Shown piece by piece: positions 33,566 to 44,438 of a stretch of DNA of 64,000 nucleotides. The notes beneath the pieces are model-generated. The model was not told where the DNA came from. It saw nothing but the letters and a program-made list of their open reading frames with translations, and did not search any database. A program made the position numbers and the translations under genes. The stretch spans positions 186,001-250,000 of the forward strand of contig JANTUC010000006.1 of NCBI GenBank assembly GCA_026873275.1, in the 5' to 3' direction. The DNA is from Pseudopithomyces maydicus. Lineage: Eukaryota > Ascomycota > Dothideomycetes > Pleosporales > Didymosphaeriaceae. Position 1 is the first letter of the stretch, and every line of letters starts with the position of its first letter.

Positions 33566-34221
33566 ATGCACCTCCTAACCCTCTCCCTCTCCCTCCTCGC
33601 CCTCCTGCCCCCCGCCCTCACCCAAGGCTTCTCCGGCCGCGGCCACATCGCCGTCTGGCCCTCCTCAGACTGGAGCACAGCGACGCCCTCCCTCAAAGCC
33701 GGGTGTCTCTCCGCCTCTGGCGCCCTGGTCCCCTCCACGCCCGCTTCAAACTGCGGTGTCTTCACCCCTCTCAACGTGTACCCATACACGCTGTCCAGCT
33801 CATCCGGAAACTGCACGTTCAACGACAAGTCGCGGGAGCAGAACACAGATAGCGCGTACGGGCGGGGCGACTATGGGTTTTATTGTGCGAAGGGGTGGGT
33901 GAGCGAGGTGTATGAGGAGCTTTATGTGATTGTAAGTCGTTGGCTTGTGCTCCTTCTCTCTGCTTTCTGTTGTCCTTGTTCTTGGCTCTGTTTGGGGTTA
34001 TGGAGGGTATGAGGAGTGCAATGGCTAATGCAACGGGAATCCAGAACGGCATGACCTACCCCTTCCTCTGCAACGGCGACGTAAACTGCTACTACGACGC
34101 GAAGCGGGTCCCGGGCGAAGGGGATGAACTCAGCCTCTGGCCTTTCCGATGGGGGAGTCAGCAGATAGGGATTACGCCGGGGCATGTGCAGTTGTTGTTG
34201 GTTTGGGAGCAAATCGCTTAG
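33566..34221 (+). CDS. Small secreted cysteine-containing protein
   Basis: Exons 33566-33931 and 34045-34221, giving 180 residues. There is a clear signal peptide (MHLLTLSLSLLALLPPALTQ). The mature part has cysteines spaced through AGCLSASG, SNCGVF, GNCTF, YGFYCAKG and LCNGDVNCYYDAK, suggesting disulfides, plus a possible N-glycosylation site NCT. There are no membrane segments after the signal. I do not recognise the family. Size, secretion and cysteines fit a candidate apoplastic effector or a small wall-associated protein. Its location next to an AA9 enzyme fits a secretory neighbourhood but does not prove a link. Confidence 0.75.
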
Positions 34222-35030
34222 TATGTGTAAGCGTATTGGGAAGGGTCTGGGAGGAGTGGGTGATGGTGTGTATGTATGCATTGCATTGGTACGTCTAAGG
34301 GTTTAAGATGCATGCAATTTCAGGGCTGGCTTGGGTGGTTTAAATAAGGTATGTTACAGAGATTGATATGTAGTATGGTGAAGTAGATGATATTATATGT
34401 ATATATTGTGTTGAATTATGATATGTTGTACTTTGATTTTGATATGTGATATATCGTTAATTAGAATTTAAAACTGGATATGTAATATGGAGCTGCGCAT
34501 CGTGTGGAAAAGAGAATGGCAGAATGTATCTTCCTATTGAACCACAACATCCTACGCGACCAGTTCATGGACAATCAACCCCTGATTCACGTCATTCAAA
34601 CAAAGTACACCACAGAGAGCAATATACATTAAGTACGAATCAGTCGAAGACAATTTCAATTTTTTTGAGTTATGATATTTATGTAATGCACCGACTCGAT
34701 GAGGAATCAATCGCTGATCTGTATAACCACCCGGTGCCTTATCGCTGCCCGCTGACCTGGAAAAAGCCATAGGTATGCTCGGACGGGGTGTGTCTGAGGC
34801 CTAACAGCAGCGAGATTCTTGGGGAGGTATGTGATGATGTTCCCCGGGCCGTGGAGTTCGAACGAAGCTACCGTAGAGTCAGATAGCCGCGCGGGAGACA
34901 ACAAACACTGTCTGTCACCCCCCAGCGAAACCATCAAATCACTCTTCCCATGAGCAGAAAAGACTCCCTTCATGGCCTTTACCCTTCCCCTCGAAGCTCC
35001 CAAAAACTCACCATCTCTCCTTCCCACCGC
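34222..35030. other. Convergent intergenic region
   Basis: AT-rich with ATATGTGATAT-type tracts at 34,360-34,500. No supported gene. Confidence 0.5.
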
Positions 35031-35939
35031 TCAAACCACCGAACTCACATCCGTCTCCTCAATCCACTCGGTCCTAAACCTCAGCATCCTCGCCCACTTC
35101 CTCCTCGCCTCCTCCAAGCCAGCCCGCGTCTTCATCATGGGCAGATAGTGCTGGAACCGCAACGGCACCAACTGCACCGCCCTATGAATCGTCTGGTTCC
35201 TGCGCGCCTGATTCGCGCCTCCGAACACGAAGCACCTGCCCTGCCCCGCAGCCCCAATCGCATCGAGGCGATCCGCATCCTGGACGAACGCCAGCTCCGG
35301 ATTCTTCCTAATCACCGCATGGATGAACGACTTGTCGGTGGCGGTATGCTCCTTCGTAAACGACACGTTAACCGCGATGTCAGCGACGCGCTGGGCGAAA
35401 GCGTCCGACGCCCCGTGCGACGTCATCAGCGCGGTGATGACCTGCTCCTGCGTCTTGCCGTCTTCCTGGTACTTTGGCTCGCCGACGTCGTGCATCATGG
35501 CGCCGAGGTACATGGTTGTGACGTCGAAGCCCGAGTCAATACTTACGCCGTAGTGGCTTGTTTTGCGGCCGAGCACGGCGCGGAGGAACTTACCGAACCA
35601 GGAATCTTTGCGGGAGGCCATCTCCGCGTTGTACAGCTTGTGCGCGAACATGACGACGCGCTGGACGTGCTCGTAGTCGTGCGAGGGGTCGTAGCGCTCG
35701 TGGTACATGTATTCGCGGACGGCCTTGTTGAGGGCTGCGAAGAGGGGGCGGTTCTCCGCCGGGATGGCGAGCTTGTCCATGTCGAAGAGGTGGAGGCTGC
35801 GCGTGGGCTTGGAGTTGACGTACGCGCCTGGGAGGGTGGAGTTTGGTGCTGGGGCGGAGGCGGCGCGGAGGCTGATGGAGGAAGTTGCGGCCCAGACCTC
35901 GGGCAGCTGCTGGATGAAGTTCTTCAGGCGGAAGAGCAT
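35031..35939 (-). CDS. HD-domain metal-dependent phosphohydrolase
   Basis: Single exon of 302 residues. The HD signature is complete: an upstream His in PSHDYEHVQRVVMFAH (residues ~85-100), the His-Asp pair in YLGAMMHDVGEP (~145), and the distal Asp in FVQDADRLDAIGAAG (~220). Metal ions bound by these residues normally hydrolyse nucleotides or other phosphomonoesters. Fungal homologues of this layout are usually annotated only as HD-domain proteins. The N-terminal ~40 residues (RLKNFIQQLPEV, SSISLRAASA) are Arg/Ser/Ala-rich with few acids and could be a mitochondrial presequence. This is an inference. Confidence 0.9.
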   Translation of the reverse strand: MLFRLKNFIQQLPEVWAATSSISLRAASAPAPNSTLPGAYVNSKPTRSLHLFDMDKLAIPAENRPLFAALNKAVREYMYHERYDPSHDYEHVQRVVMFAHKLYNAEMASRKDSWFGKFLRAVLGRKTSHYGVSIDSGFDVTTMYLGAMMHDVGEPKYQEDGKTQEQVITALMTSHGASDAFAQRVADIAVNVSFTKEHTATDKSFIHAVIRKNPELAFVQDADRLDAIGAAGQGRCFVFGGANQARRNQTIHRAVQLVPLRFQHYLPMMKTRAGLEEARRKWARMLRFRTEWIEETDVSSVV

Positions 35940-37893
35940 TTTGTTCTGGACCGGGGGAGCTCCAAAAAGATCCGTTCAGGGGGTGGTGTGGTTGGGAATG
36001 GGCCACTGTAGACGGAGTCGAGGGCGGGATGATTTGTTTGCTTTATATTTATGGTGTTTGTGTGCATGGAGGGGGTTAGCTGCCTAGAGGTGCAGCTGGT
36101 TGAAAAGTGTTTAACGTGTGTCTGCAGCCTAGAATTGGCGCAAGGGAGAGCTTCGGGTTTTATATAGTTGACACTGCGTCTGAGGTGAGGCACGTGCGTG
36201 CATAGTGTTCCAGTCAAAGGGCGGAAAGGTAAAAGGAACCGGCCTCGGCGAACCAAGATCGGAGCAGTAGCTAGCGATGTTGCATAGTGAAGGTTGATGA
36301 GGTGGCCGGAGGAAGTGAGAGATTCAGCTGGAAGGTTCTCGGCGTGAGTATGGACGTCTGGGTAGTGGATAGGACGTGATAACGAGTCGGGAGATTTGGC
36401 ATTGTTTCGACGGATACCACGGTGATAACGGGATTGTTCTTGTCGTTGTTGATGATGTTGTGCAGTCTCGTAAAGGGTACATTGTGATGGAGGTTGCATG
36501 TCAGCCGCAGAGCCAACCGGGGAACGGGGTACCTTGTCGGGCACAAAGCGGTGGTAATCAGTCATGTTGCAAAGAGAGTACAGTGTTCAGAGTGACAGTC
36601 GTAGTTGTAGAACAGTTTCCTGCTTCGTTCGCCCTGATAAGGCACCTATCCTAGCCGCGCCTTTGTTTGGGTTTCCGGGTCACTGGCGTGGCCAATGCAG
36701 CGGTATCGCAAGGCAACGTGACCACGGAAAGGTACCACATCACGGAGGCTGTTGAGCACCGGGGATCGCCCGGCTCTTGTATGATAACATGCCGAGCGAT
36801 AAGGTCGAGGTGGAGGCCGGCACGTGGCCACGTGGGAGCACAGGCGGGCAGTGGTGGCAGTGGGGACGAGGCAAGGCGTTTAGAGTCGGCATATGGAGAG
36901 GGCTGGGGTGCTACGTATGGTTCACCTGACTAAGCTGCAGTTCAACGGGTTGGGCAGCACATGTAGGTCCTTTGGTAAGACGGGTGCATGTGCATGCTGC
37001 AACAGCGATCCCAGGCCGGTAGCCGCCGAACGCCTGGCAGGCTGAGTGAGCATGTGTGTATACGTGACGGTGCTGCCAGCTCTACCCCAGTCGTCCATCG
37101 GAGGGTGGTGATGGGCGATGGGCAACCACGGTCGCGGAGGCCTTGAACGAGCCGGCTCGCAGCCAACTAACAGTTCGCCAGCCGCAGTTGTGTCCGCATC
37201 CAGCATCGCCTGCTGCAGAACGATCGGGCTCAGGCGTGTGGATCGCAGGCTGCACATCCACGTCCGATGAATGGCCGGCGGGATGCAGAGGAGGGGTTGG
37301 CGGTAGGGCTTCTGCAGGTCGGCGCAGCGCCCCGTTGTTGGCTAAGCAGAGCCATGCGCGAATTGTGCAGGCCAGCGGCAGCCCTCACAACGCTCAAAAG
37401 ACGGGCAGATGGCCTGCGAGAGGCAGCATCGCGCGGCCGTCGTGTGTCCAAGTGATCCCGTCGTCCACCGAGTAGCAAGGTGGTAGCAGAGCATCGCCTC
37501 GGCCCACCGCGACGCATCCTCCGCCACCGAATCACCTGCTTCCGATTTATTTTCTTCCTTTCACTCGTCCCGTCCGTCTGCCCCCAGCCAGGCCAGGTCA
37601 AGTCAAGGTCAAGTTCTCCAGCACGCCAGGCGCCCGCCGTCGACGACCGTCTCCAGCTCCATAGTTCCTCGCTACCCCGCCATCATCTCCCGCCCTCTGC
37701 CAGACACAGCCAGACCGCACATACCTACATAATACATAATCTCCCCGTCCCCATTCGCGAGTCAAGCCTCTACGTCACCCAAACGTGACAAGCAACCACC
37801 ACCACGCCTCGGCTATCCCACCCAGCCTCACCTCTGCTGCATGAGGAGACGAGCACTCTGGCCACCGGCCTCCAGCACCCATCCACCGCCCCA
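35940..37893. other. Long divergent intergenic region
   Basis: Promoters of the HD gene (-) and of the gene at 37894 (+). A 213-codon minus ORF (35924-36565) overlaps the HD start and has no domain. Bases 36,650-37,500 are GC-rich with ORFs in most frames and unclear coding evidence. I do not call a gene. Confidence 0.4.
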
Positions 37894-38391
37894 ATGTCGT
37901 CGAACAGGCCCTTCTTCTCCGGCTTCCTCGCCGCCTTCCGCGCCCAGACCCACGTGCAAAAGGCCGCAGGCTCCCAGTCCGCCGCCCAAGCAACCTCGTA
38001 CCCGCACAACGCGTCGCCCGCCTCGCAGAACACCCACCAGAGCACCCCCACAGCCTCGCGCTCCATAACCACCAAGGCGGGCCCTCCCTCCCCCGGCGCC
38101 ACCACCGCCGCCGTCCAGGCATCCGGCCAGTTCCAGCCCACCAGGCAGCACCAGGCGCCGTACCACCGCTCGACCTCGCCCACCGCGAAGGCCTTCCCCA
38201 TTCCGGGGGCCTCGGCGCGGAGTCGGAGGGGCTCCGATAGCAGCTCCGAGGGCTTCCACGAGGTCATGGGCGCCGAGAAGTGGTATATTGGGGGCAGGAC
38301 GGCGACGGGCGAGGAGAAGTTTTACAAGCTGGGGATGGTGAAGAGGCATAGGAGTGTGGATCGGCTGAGCTTGGATCGACTCAGCATATAG
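37894..38391 (+). CDS. Small Ser/Ala-rich protein with conserved-looking C-terminus
   Basis: Single exon of 165 residues from ATG 37894. The N-terminus SSNRPFFSGFLAAFRAQT is amphipathic, and residues ~25-110 are Ser/Pro/Thr/Gln-rich. The C-terminal 55 residues look folded and constrained: RRGSDSSSEGFHEV, EKWYIGGRTATGEEKFYKLG, then a Ser/Arg/Leu repeat RSVDRLSLDRLSI. RRGSDS and RHRSVD are plausible sites for basophilic kinases. The contrast between a disordered N-terminus and an ordered tail supports a real gene. I cannot assign a function. Confidence 0.65.
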   Translation: MSSNRPFFSGFLAAFRAQTHVQKAAGSQSAAQATSYPHNASPASQNTHQSTPTASRSITTKAGPPSPGATTAAVQASGQFQPTRQHQAPYHRSTSPTAKAFPIPGASARSRRGSDSSSEGFHEVMGAEKWYIGGRTATGEEKFYKLGMVKRHRSVDRLSLDRLSI

Positions 38392-39473
38392 AGGCGAGGA
38401 GAGGAAAGGAGAAGGGTGGTTACACTGCGACAAAAAGCGACATTTGCATTCAAGGCGTTTACGGCATCTCTATGATGGGTGGTTTATATATGAGCAGGGG
38501 CGTTATGGGTATGGTTTGCGGGGGCAAACCGGTGCTTGACACTTTTCTTTCGGTATGCGTATTGGTATGGGAATGAATGTGATGGATATACATATATAGT
38601 CAAATGCGGCTCACGCTGCCCTCACGAATTTTACACGACACGACATTGTACATTTTTTTATTCTTGCAAATCCTATCTCGGTGCACGAAGCTACAATATC
38701 GCAGGCGGTGTGTTTGATACCATCACGATCTTTAAATCGCTAGGTAGGTAGGTAGTAACAGCTCTGTCGTCTCCCACGTGAAAACCGCGCATCGGATAAA
38801 CACCCGACCTCACCGCTCTCCAACATCCAGCGCCATCGAATCCGCACACAGCTACTACATTTCCATGCACACCCTCTTACCCAAGCATGTAACCACCGAA
38901 ACCACCGACCCTTCCCCTACACATGGAAATATGTACAAACCCCTACATACCGCCCATCGGCCAACGCCCCCCTTTCGCCGACAAAACCGCGGAAACGCCT
39001 GCGCGCGCCCGGCTATCTTTTCGGAAAACCCGCCGCTTGTACCGTTTGGGAAAGCCCATGACGGCGCGGACAGGGCCCGAGCTGCAAATTTTGGACCTAG
39101 CCACTATACCATGGACATCTGGGGGTGATGACTCGGCAGAATTATGGGGAAAGTTGCGTGGGACGCTCAGATTCACCGATGGGTTATCTTGTCTAGCTGG
39201 GATTGGGATTGGTATATAGTGTGAGGGTGGATGGGTGTGGGTGGCGGTGTCTATCTATCTATCTGGCTGGTGGATATCGTTTGGGAAAGACAGAGAAAGA
39301 GGCGAAGATTTTTTCTAATTATTTATATTTATACATACGTCGTTTGTGGTATGGTTTTAAAGATTCGTTGGATTCAAGCACGCACGCATACATACTCGAG
39401 TCTTATTTTGGATCTACCAATCCACCTCGACGTCCATCGACCTCCTCCCTCGTGGTAGCTAGCTAGCCATCCG
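38392..39473. other. Intergenic region before the MFS gene
   Basis: 3' flank of the preceding gene, an AGGTAGGTAGGT tract near 38742-38757, a GC-rich segment 38,780-39,120 without domains, and CTATCTAT near 39250. No supported gene. Confidence 0.5.
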
Positions 39474-40025
39474 ATGCTCCACAGCCATGGCTCCTCCACC
39501 ACCCTCCACACCCGCATCCCCACCCACCACAAGCACCTCACCACCACCCCACTCCCCCAAGACCAAGATGCCCCCCGCATCCCGAAAAACAATTCGCCTC
39601 CATCATCCCCCCACGGCCCTCCTCCCCAACCCTCGCCCTCCAACCCACCATCTCGAGCTTCAGCAACCATGAGATGACCAGCGCTTCGTACGTCGTCACG
39701 GGGGACACGGACGCCATCTACCAGCGCTTTTCGCCGAGACGCAAAATCGTCATCACGGCCGTGGTGTCGTTTTGCAGTTTCCTGGCGCCGATATCGTCGA
39801 CGACGGTGCTGGCGGCGGTGCCCGAGGTCGCTGAGACGTTTCGGTGCGATGGCGCGATTGTGAATTTGTCGAATGCCATGTACATGTTGTTTATGGGGGT
39901 TAGTCCGTGTTTTTATGGGCCGGTCGGGAGTATGTATGGGAGGAAGTGGGTAGGTTGATTTCATTATGCTACAGTAGGACTATGTATGCATGTATACATA
40001 TATACATATACACACTTGCAGTACA

Positions 40026-40056
<31 letters not shown>

Positions 40057-41535
40057 ATATTGACTCAGCATACCCTATGATGAATACATTCATACAAAGT
40101 CCAGTCTTTGCTGACGATACGATACGTAGGTCTCCGTCATCAGCGCAACGCTGTTCACAGCTGCCAGCATCGGCACTGCGCTCGCGCCTAATCTAGCTGC
40201 TTTCTTCGTCTTCCGCATCTTGACTGCGTTTCAGGGGACTGCGTTTTTGATTCTGGGATCGTCGGTTATAGGCGATATTTATAAGCCGACTGAGAGGGCT
40301 ACAGCGTTGGGGTGGTGAGTTTTTCTTTCCACGCTTTGCATATCATCTCATCTTGAAACCCCCTCTTTCTCTCTTCCTCGATAGATGTATACACATGTAA
40401 TCCAAACTGACCCCCTCCCTAGGTTTCTATCCGGCACCCTCATCGGTCCCGCTCTAGGTTCGTCACTCCTCCTTCCCCCTTTCCATCCAAAGCCATGCAT
40501 GCTAAAACAAAAACAGGCCCCTTCCTCGGCGGCATCCTCGTCACCTTCTCCACCTGGCGCTCCATCTTCTGGCTCCAGACGGCCCTCGCCGCACTCGCCA
40601 CCCTACTCGTGACTTTCTTCCAGCCCGAAACGATACACTACCGGCGCGCGGACGAACTCAAGGGTCTGTCTACGGGGAAAAAAGTATCCTCGCTGGCGAA
40701 ATGGCTCAATCCCCTGCGCATCATCACGCTGTATCGGTATCCGAACCTGCTCGCTGTTGTACGTGTCTCTCCCCACCCCCTCTTCCGAATCCCCCCTTTT
40801 ACCCATCCCACCCCCAAGCATCTCGTTCCCAAAACCCTACCAAACCACCCACCAATGCCACGCTGATACTAACACCACACAAAGGCCCTCCCCTCCTCCG
40901 CCCTCGTCTGGAACATGTACTCCCTGCTGACCCCCATCCGCTACGTCCTCAACCCCCGCTTCCACCTCACCACGCCGCTCCAATCCTCCCTCTTCTACCT
41001 CGCGCCCGGCGCCGGCTACCTCTTCGGCACCTTCCTCGGCGGCCGGTACGCGGACCACGTCGTACGCCGCTGGATTGCGCTCCGCGGGCAGCGCGTCCCG
41101 GAAGACCGCCTCCGCTCGTGCATCCCCTTCATCGGGATCATCATCCCAGCATGCATGCTGATCTACGGGTGGAGCGTCGAGAAGCGCGTGGGCGGGATCG
41201 CCCTGCCCGTCATCGTCATGTTCGTCCAGGGCGTCGCGCAGCTGTTTTGCTTTCCGAGCTTGAACACGTATTGTTTGGATGTTATGCAGGGGAGGAGCGC
41301 CGAGGTGGTGGCGGGTAATTATGCGGTGAGGTACGTGTTTGCGGCGGCGGCGTCGGCGGGGGTACTGCCGGCTGTGAGGGGGATGGGGGTTGGGTGGTTT
41401 AGCACGATTAGTGCGGGTTTTTTGGTGGTGGCGGCGGGGGCGACGTGGGCGACGGCGGTGTGGGGGAAGGGGTGGAGGGAGGGGGTTGATGAGAGGAGGG
41501 CGAAGGGGAAGGAGGGGAGGGGGTGTGAAGGGTAG
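39474..41535 (+). CDS. MFS transporter of DHA1 (multidrug/polyamine) type, one homopolymer frame break
   Basis: Exons 39474-39949, 40130-40314, 40423-40457, 40517-40758, 40885-41535, giving 529 residues with one base added at the C6 run 39571-39576. The N-terminus is cytosolic and Pro/His-rich. Membrane segments start at residue ~105 (ITAVVSFCSFLAPISSTTVL). DHA1-type marks are the YGPVGSMYGRKW loop between helices 2 and 3, RILTAFQGTAF in helix 4, and GWFLSGTLIGPALGPFLGG, resembling motif C of proton antiporters. A cytosolic central loop (RADELKGLSTGKK) precedes helix 7. The overall resemblance is to yeast Qdr/Aqr/Dtr proteins, which export drugs, polyamines or organic acids. The substrate is unknown. 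Intron 1 holds a (GT)11 tract. Confidence 0.85.
40027..40048 (+). repeat. (GT)11 microsatellite inside an intron
   Basis: Eleven uninterrupted GT dinucleotides within the first intron (39950-40129) of the DHA1-like transporter gene. Confidence 0.9.
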
Positions 41536-41923
41536 AAGGGGAGGGGGAAAGAGAGGTTTTGGGTAAAAGTGGCGTTTTGCATTTGGGTTTGATATACAGA
41601 TAGATTGTTTGGAGTTTGGAGTTTTGGGGTGGCTGGAATGGATGATACCATGGAGGAAGTGAGTAATGGGAAAGGACAGGAAAAGTTGAAGGTATACGTA
41701 CCGTAGATCAGTTCCACGATAGATACCCTAAAAGCATATTATCGCATCACGTAACATCACTCTTCAAACTCATCATATCGCCCTACTCATCACTTTTCGA
41801 ATCAGGTCATTCCAAACGAAGAAAAAGTCTATTCCGCCACCCTTCTGCGGTCTAGTATACAGCGCATTCCATCCAGCGCCCACACCATATGATACACTGC
41901 CTTCTTCTCCTTTCCACGCCCGT
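41536..41923. other. Convergent intergenic region
   Basis: 3' flanks of the MFS gene and of QCR10. No gene seen. Confidence 0.5.
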
Positions 41924-42664
41924 TTAAAACGGGTTGTCCTCGGGCGCAATCTCCTGGACGAAGTAGTTGCCAAGGATGGGGACCTTGAGCATGATGTCCT
42001 GGCGCACACGCGGCACCTCGGCGAAGAACCAGAGGGCGAAGAAGCCGGCAACACCACCGAATCCGGCGGCAAGACCACCGCTATGGAATTGTTAGTATGT
42101 GTAGCGGTATGGGAGTGGTAGGTGTGCGAGGCCGCGGGGAAGACCTACTACTTCACGAGGTGGTTAGCGGTGATGCCGTGAAAGTGGCGGGGAGTCTTGT
42201 ATCTGGCGTGAGGTTAGCGAGGTGCGGTATGGTATGCCTGCATGTGTATGGGATGTCGAATCGGATCGTGGCGTGGTCCGGCGCAGTGTGAGGTCCCGGG
42301 CGATACGATCCGCATCTGGGGTGTGTATGTAGCTGTAGCTTCGTTGCCGCCAGCTGATCCGCCCAGGACCTCGCTCGCCATGCCCTCCCATGCCATTCTT
42401 TCCAACTCTTCCCATCCTCCCATCCATCCTCCACACACAAAGAAAAGTCCACATACTGAGGTCCGAAGGGGCTCCTGTACGCCTGGTACGAGCTGCGCAT
42501 GGACTGCACTCATCATTAGCCATTGTTCCTTCCAACCGGCGCATCTCAGCGTCTCCTTCGCATCCTCCTCGCCATCCCCTCGCGCGCCATTGGCCAGGAA
42601 ACAAACGTACAAAGGCAGCGGGTGTCTTTCCCATGCTCCCGGGCTCGACAATCTTGGTGGGCAT
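41924..42664 (-). CDS. QCR10: Ubiquinol-cytochrome c reductase subunit 10 (complex III)
   Basis: Four small exons: 42664-42611, 42503-42457, 42202-42149 and 42080-41924. Introns are 107, 254 and 68 nt with GTACGT, GTATGT and GTAGGT donors. The protein is 103 residues. It starts MPTKIVEPG, has an aromatic segment YQAYRSPFGPQYKTPRHFHG, one membrane helix (GGVAGFFALWFFAEVPRV) and ends VPILGNYFVQEIAPEDNPF, the characteristic C-terminus of fungal QCR10. It is an accessory single-span subunit of the mitochondrial bc1 complex near the Rieske protein. It needs no cleaved presequence. Coding exons are only 47-157 nt, and the 254-nt intron 2 is crossed by a spurious plus-strand ORF. Confidence 0.85.
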
Positions 42665-43404
42665 CTTGGCGGTGGGCGTGTGTGGCGGTGGGAATCGGGT
42701 GTCGGGGTGACGTTTTGGTGGTTGAAGCTGCGAGCGAGAAGAACATTGGAGGTGAGAGGGCTTGGCGGATGCCAGCCAATGGGAGAGGGGCGGGATTTTA
42801 CGGGTCCAACCGACAAGATGAACTTATATGATAATCAAATTCAGCATGTTTATATTTTAGGGTTTAAGTACCAGGAGTTATTTCAACTGGAATGGGAAAA
42901 AATCTGGTGTGGGTGGGCTAATGGGTTGATGATGCTGGTAAAGAGCCCAAAGGTGACGTGGGACATGTGATGTTGGTAATGGTAACGGCGTGCATTGTAG
43001 TTGCTGCAGAACAAAATGTATGGTGGAGAGGTATAGTAGGATCAGATTCCAGTAGAAGTGCAAGTTGCTCCAGCTGTTATCAGCACGCAACGAGCGTGCA
43101 TCTCATAGATGATGCTGAAAAGAGCAGACTTCACGTGGGCTTTCATGCCATCTGATATCCTGGTAATGCTTGTTAAATATACTTGACAGGACTCATAGTA
43201 AAACTGGTGGTCCGTAGACTATGATCAGGCGATTTGAACTAGAACAGCCAACTGATGGGGGTTTCGTGAATTGCGTGATTCATGCCGCATTTAGACATGC
43301 GTCTATACATTCGTTATTTGGAAAAGGTCGCTTCACAGATGCTCCCGAATTCCGACGTCTACTTTGCTCCCTAGTTGGCTTCCTGCACAGCTGCATTCAA
43401 CGCT
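42665..43404. other. Intergenic region between QCR10 and the proteasome gene
   Basis: QCR10 promoter and proteasome alpha5 3' flank. AT-rich in 42,820-43,380. No supported gene. Confidence 0.5.
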
Positions 43405-44438
43405 TTAGTTTGTAGGGAGTCTTCCGACAACCTCCTCCATCTCGGCGTCCGTGTAGATCCTGAAGCCCTTCTCCTTCGTCACGCTTGCCAACTGTACGTT
43501 CTTGCTGTCCAGCTTCTCCTCCATGACCTGCTTGAGCGTCTTGAGCACTAGCACCTCCGCTTCAGACAGGGTGAGTGACTTGTGGAACTCGTTCTGCAGC
43601 TCAGCCTGCGCACCCTCGGAGCCAGAACCAATGGCCTTGGCATCGTAGCGATAGAAGGTACCCGAGGGCTCGGCGTGGTACCTGTTTCCAGTCAGCTCCT
43701 TTCTTCCAGTCCAAAACTAGACTTTGTTCAGACATACAGGCTGGGTCCATCCTCGTCGTAGCCTGCAATCAGCAGCGCCACACCGAACGGCCGACTCATG
43801 ATGCTCTCCTCGCCGTCCGCACCCTCACCGAACCTAAGCGCCAAGTCGCATATCGCCTGTGTGCAGCTCTCCACCCTCAAAGGTTCGGCGTAGTTGAAGG
43901 CGTGGTTTTGGCTCTCGACGCGTGCGTGCTCAATCATGCTCCGGGCATCGGCCTGCAGGCCGGACATGGCGCAGCCAATGTGGCGGTCGATCTCTACGAT
44001 CTTCTCGACGGAGGAGGTCTCGAGGAGGGTGGACGTAACGCGCTTTTCTACACCGAGGATAACACCTTCACCGGTTGCCACCTGTCATACATATGAGCTG
44101 CTGGTGCGGGGAATTGTCGATGGGCGGGCCGATAGGTGGCCGGGCCCGGTTGGACGTACACCTATTGCTGTTGAACCGAGCTTGATGGCTTCTAGCGAGT
44201 ATTCGACTTGGAAAAGACGGCCTTCGGGCGAGAAGGTGCTGACTAGCTGTGAGCTTGCGAGGTACGAGAGGGATATGGCGGGGCAACGGACTTGATACCA
44301 CGATCTGCACGCAAACATTAATACATATACAACTTGGGGAATTTTTGGAAGACACTCACCATACTCGCTTCGTGCTATGAACTGCGTGGATTAGCGTAAA
44401 GAGCTCCAGACAGTGCCCGCATTCAGCATACATACCAT
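43405..44438 (-). CDS. PUP2: 20S proteasome subunit alpha5
   Basis: Six coding exons: 44438-44436 (only ATG), 44381-44360, 44304-44292 (13 nt), 44238-44160, 44081-43738, 43681-43405, giving 245 residues. The protein begins MFIARSEYDRGINTFSPEGRL, the alpha-subunit signature helix H0 region. It continues QVEYSLEAIKLGSTAIG, then VEKRVTSTLLETSSVEKIVE and DRHIGCAMSGLQADARSMIE, which are alpha5-specific. The segment GEGADGEESIMSRPFGVALL is also typical. There is no catalytic threonine, as expected for an alpha subunit, which forms the gated outer ring of the core particle in nucleus and cytosol. The tiny 5' exons are supported because each junction restores highly conserved residues. The gene is divergent from CHZ1, 1.16 kb apart. 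Confidence 0.95.

Noticed and set aside
35924..36565. Minus ORF of 213 codons upstream of the HD-domain gene
   Set aside because: It overlaps the HD gene start in another frame, has no domain and lies in the expected promoter. Composition is not like neighbouring proteins.
42242..42970. Plus-strand ORF of 242 codons
   Set aside because: It crosses QCR10 introns and exons on the opposite strand, with low-complexity Pro/Ser composition and no domain.
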